Source of the DNA: Pannonibacter phragmitetus_B
Lineage (GTDB): Bacteria; Pseudomonadota; Alphaproteobacteria; Rhizobiales; Stappiaceae
Length of the DNA: 64,000 nucleotides
Assembly: GCF_050510895.1 (NCBI RefSeq)
Contig: NZ_JBNINT010000001.1
Location: 3,720,001 to 3,784,000 of the forward strand
Direction: 5' to 3'
The notes under the pieces were generated by a model that worked only from the letters and a program-made list of their open reading frames with translations, made no database searches and had not been told where the DNA came from. The position numbers and the translations under genes were made by a program. Below are positions 62,828 to 64,000 of this stretch, piece by piece. Each line of letters opens with the position of its first letter. Position 1 is the stretch's first letter.

Positions 62828-64000
62828 TCTTCCTCTTTGCTTGGGCGTTCATCCACCGGGGGCTTCGCCCAGCTCCATTGGGTAACGGGCATGGCCGGCC
62901 GCCAGCCGTGCATCGAGCCGATGGGTGAGGCGCGGGCGATTTCAATGCGCGTTAGCGAGCCGCCGTTGCGGGCATGCAGGGCAAGAAGCACGGCTTCCAT
63001 CTCTGTCGTGACCGCATTGGCCACAAGCCGCCCGCCCGGCTTCAGCCGTTCGATGACCGTCTCCATGACACCGGGGTTCGTGCCACCCCCGCCAACGAAC
63101 ACGGCATCGGGCGCAGGCAGATCCGCCAGCGCTGCCGGCGCCTCGCCCTCGGTCACCTGCAGGCCGGGCACGCCGAAGCTTACGGCATTGCGGCGGATGC
63201 GGGAGGCGCGTTCGCCATCGCTTTCAATGGCAATGGCCCTGAGCGAAACATCTGCCAGCATCCATTCGATGCTGACCGAACCGGAACCACCGCCAACATC
63301 CCACAGCAGTTCCCCATGCCGGGGGCAAGGGCGGAGAGGGTCAGCGCTCTGACCTCGCGCTTGGTGATCTGGCCATCATGCTCGAACAGCGCATCATCCA
63401 GCCCCGGAGCATAGGGCAGCACCCGCGCGCCCGGAGCAGCCAGCACCTCGATGGCGCAGACATTCAGCGCATGGAAATCCTGAGGCGCAAACGTCTCTGC
63501 CCTCTGGCAGCTGATGCGCTCCCTGTCCCCGCCGAGCGCCTCCAGCACATGAACCTGCGAGGCGCCGAAGCCATCCCCGGTCAGAAGACCTGCGATGGCG
63601 GCAGGTCCGTGCTCATCCGAAGTCAGCGCAATTATGCGGGCACCGGGGTGGAGATGCGGGCGGATCAGCTCCACCGGGCGGCCATGCACGGACACACAGA
63701 CCGTCTCCGCCAGAGCCCAGCCAAGGCGTGACGCGGCCAGGCTGAAGGAAGACGGGTGCGGAATGACCCGCATCTCGGCGGCCGATATCCGGCGGGCAAG
63801 CGTCGCCCCTGCGCCATAAAGAAACGGGTCCCCGGAAGCCAGAACAACAACCGCCCGCCCGCGTTCGGCAGCAACCGCTTCCACCGAACGCTCGAACGGG
63901 CTGAGCCAGGGCCGGGCCTCGCCCGTGACCGCCGCCCCGGCAAGATCGAGATGCCGGACACCGCCAAAGACCACCTCCGCCGCTGCGAGCGCTGCCTTGG
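62824..64000 (-). CDS. cobL: Precorrin-6Y C5,15-methyltransferase CobL (start outside window), one frame break
   Basis: Bifunctional enzyme: CbiE-type methyltransferase (C5) followed by a CbiT-type decarboxylating methyltransferase (C15). The visible N-terminal part begins KAALAAAEVVFGGVRHL and continues ASGDPFLYGAGATLARRI and PHPSSFSLAASRLGW. The frame breaks at the five-G run 63321-63325; adding one base gives LAPRHGELLWDVGGGSGSVSIEW, the CbiT SAM motif. The C-terminus ends KPPVDERPSKEEE. The start lies beyond base 64000. The order cobL-cobM is usual for aerobic B12 clusters. Confidence 0.9.

Overview
The window is a piece of a GC-rich alphaproteobacterial chromosome. Several gene orders are typical of Hyphomicrobiales (Rhizobiales): tsaB-rimI-fur/mur-plsC-miaB-phoH-ybeY-corC-lnt-HTH-metK-trmB, rimP-nusA-ylxR-infB-rbfA-truB-rpsO-pnp, dnaK...dnaJ-pmtA, hslV-X-hslU, and dapB-gpmA. 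A Stappiaceae-type marine or soil bacterium (Stappia, Labrenzia or Pannonibacter relatives) would fit, but that is inference from gene order and composition. No rRNA, tRNA, CRISPR array, insertion sequence or prophage was seen.

Layout. 1-2.3 kb: two tandem family-5 solute-binding proteins (oligopeptide or YejA type), minus strand. 2.5-6.0 kb: membrane-anchored cytochrome c, then kdsB, pheA and a PfkB sugar/nucleoside kinase. 6.1-12.6 kb: two divergent operons around a palindromic operator, with amidohydrolase, MarR and crotonase on one side and feruloyl-CoA synthase-like ligase, SDR and acyl-CoA dehydrogenase on the other; this looks like CoA-dependent catabolism of phenylpropanoid or related acids. 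12.6-18.8 kb: a Crp/Fnr regulator, a small secreted Cys-containing protein and a NodT-MacA-MacB efflux system. 18.8-28.9 kb: alkB, dnaK, an FkbM-type methyltransferase, dnaJ, pmtA, an FMN reductase, hslV, a membrane protein, hslU and a universal stress protein. 29.1-41.4 kb: nfu, then the long housekeeping cluster from tsaB to trmB. 41.4-51.9 kb: the rimP-nusA-infB-rpsO-pnp translation and RNA-decay block. 52.2-53.6 kb: dapB and gpmA.

53.7-64.0 kb is a vitamin B12 zone. One cobalamin riboswitch precedes a small leader ORF, a btuFCD-type transporter and a pseudoazurin. A second precedes nrdHIEF, the B12-independent ribonucleotide reductase. Convergent to these lie cobM and cobL of cobalamin synthesis. 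Plenty of B12 should switch off both import and the B12-independent reductase.

A striking technical feature is 18 apparent one-base frame breaks in 12 genes, many of them essential or core (pnp, lnt, gpmA). Seventeen are single-base losses, mostly in short G, C, A or T runs. Restoring them gives normal protein lengths every time, so draft sequencing error explains them better than gene decay. These genes are annotated below as full-span CDS features with the break points stated.
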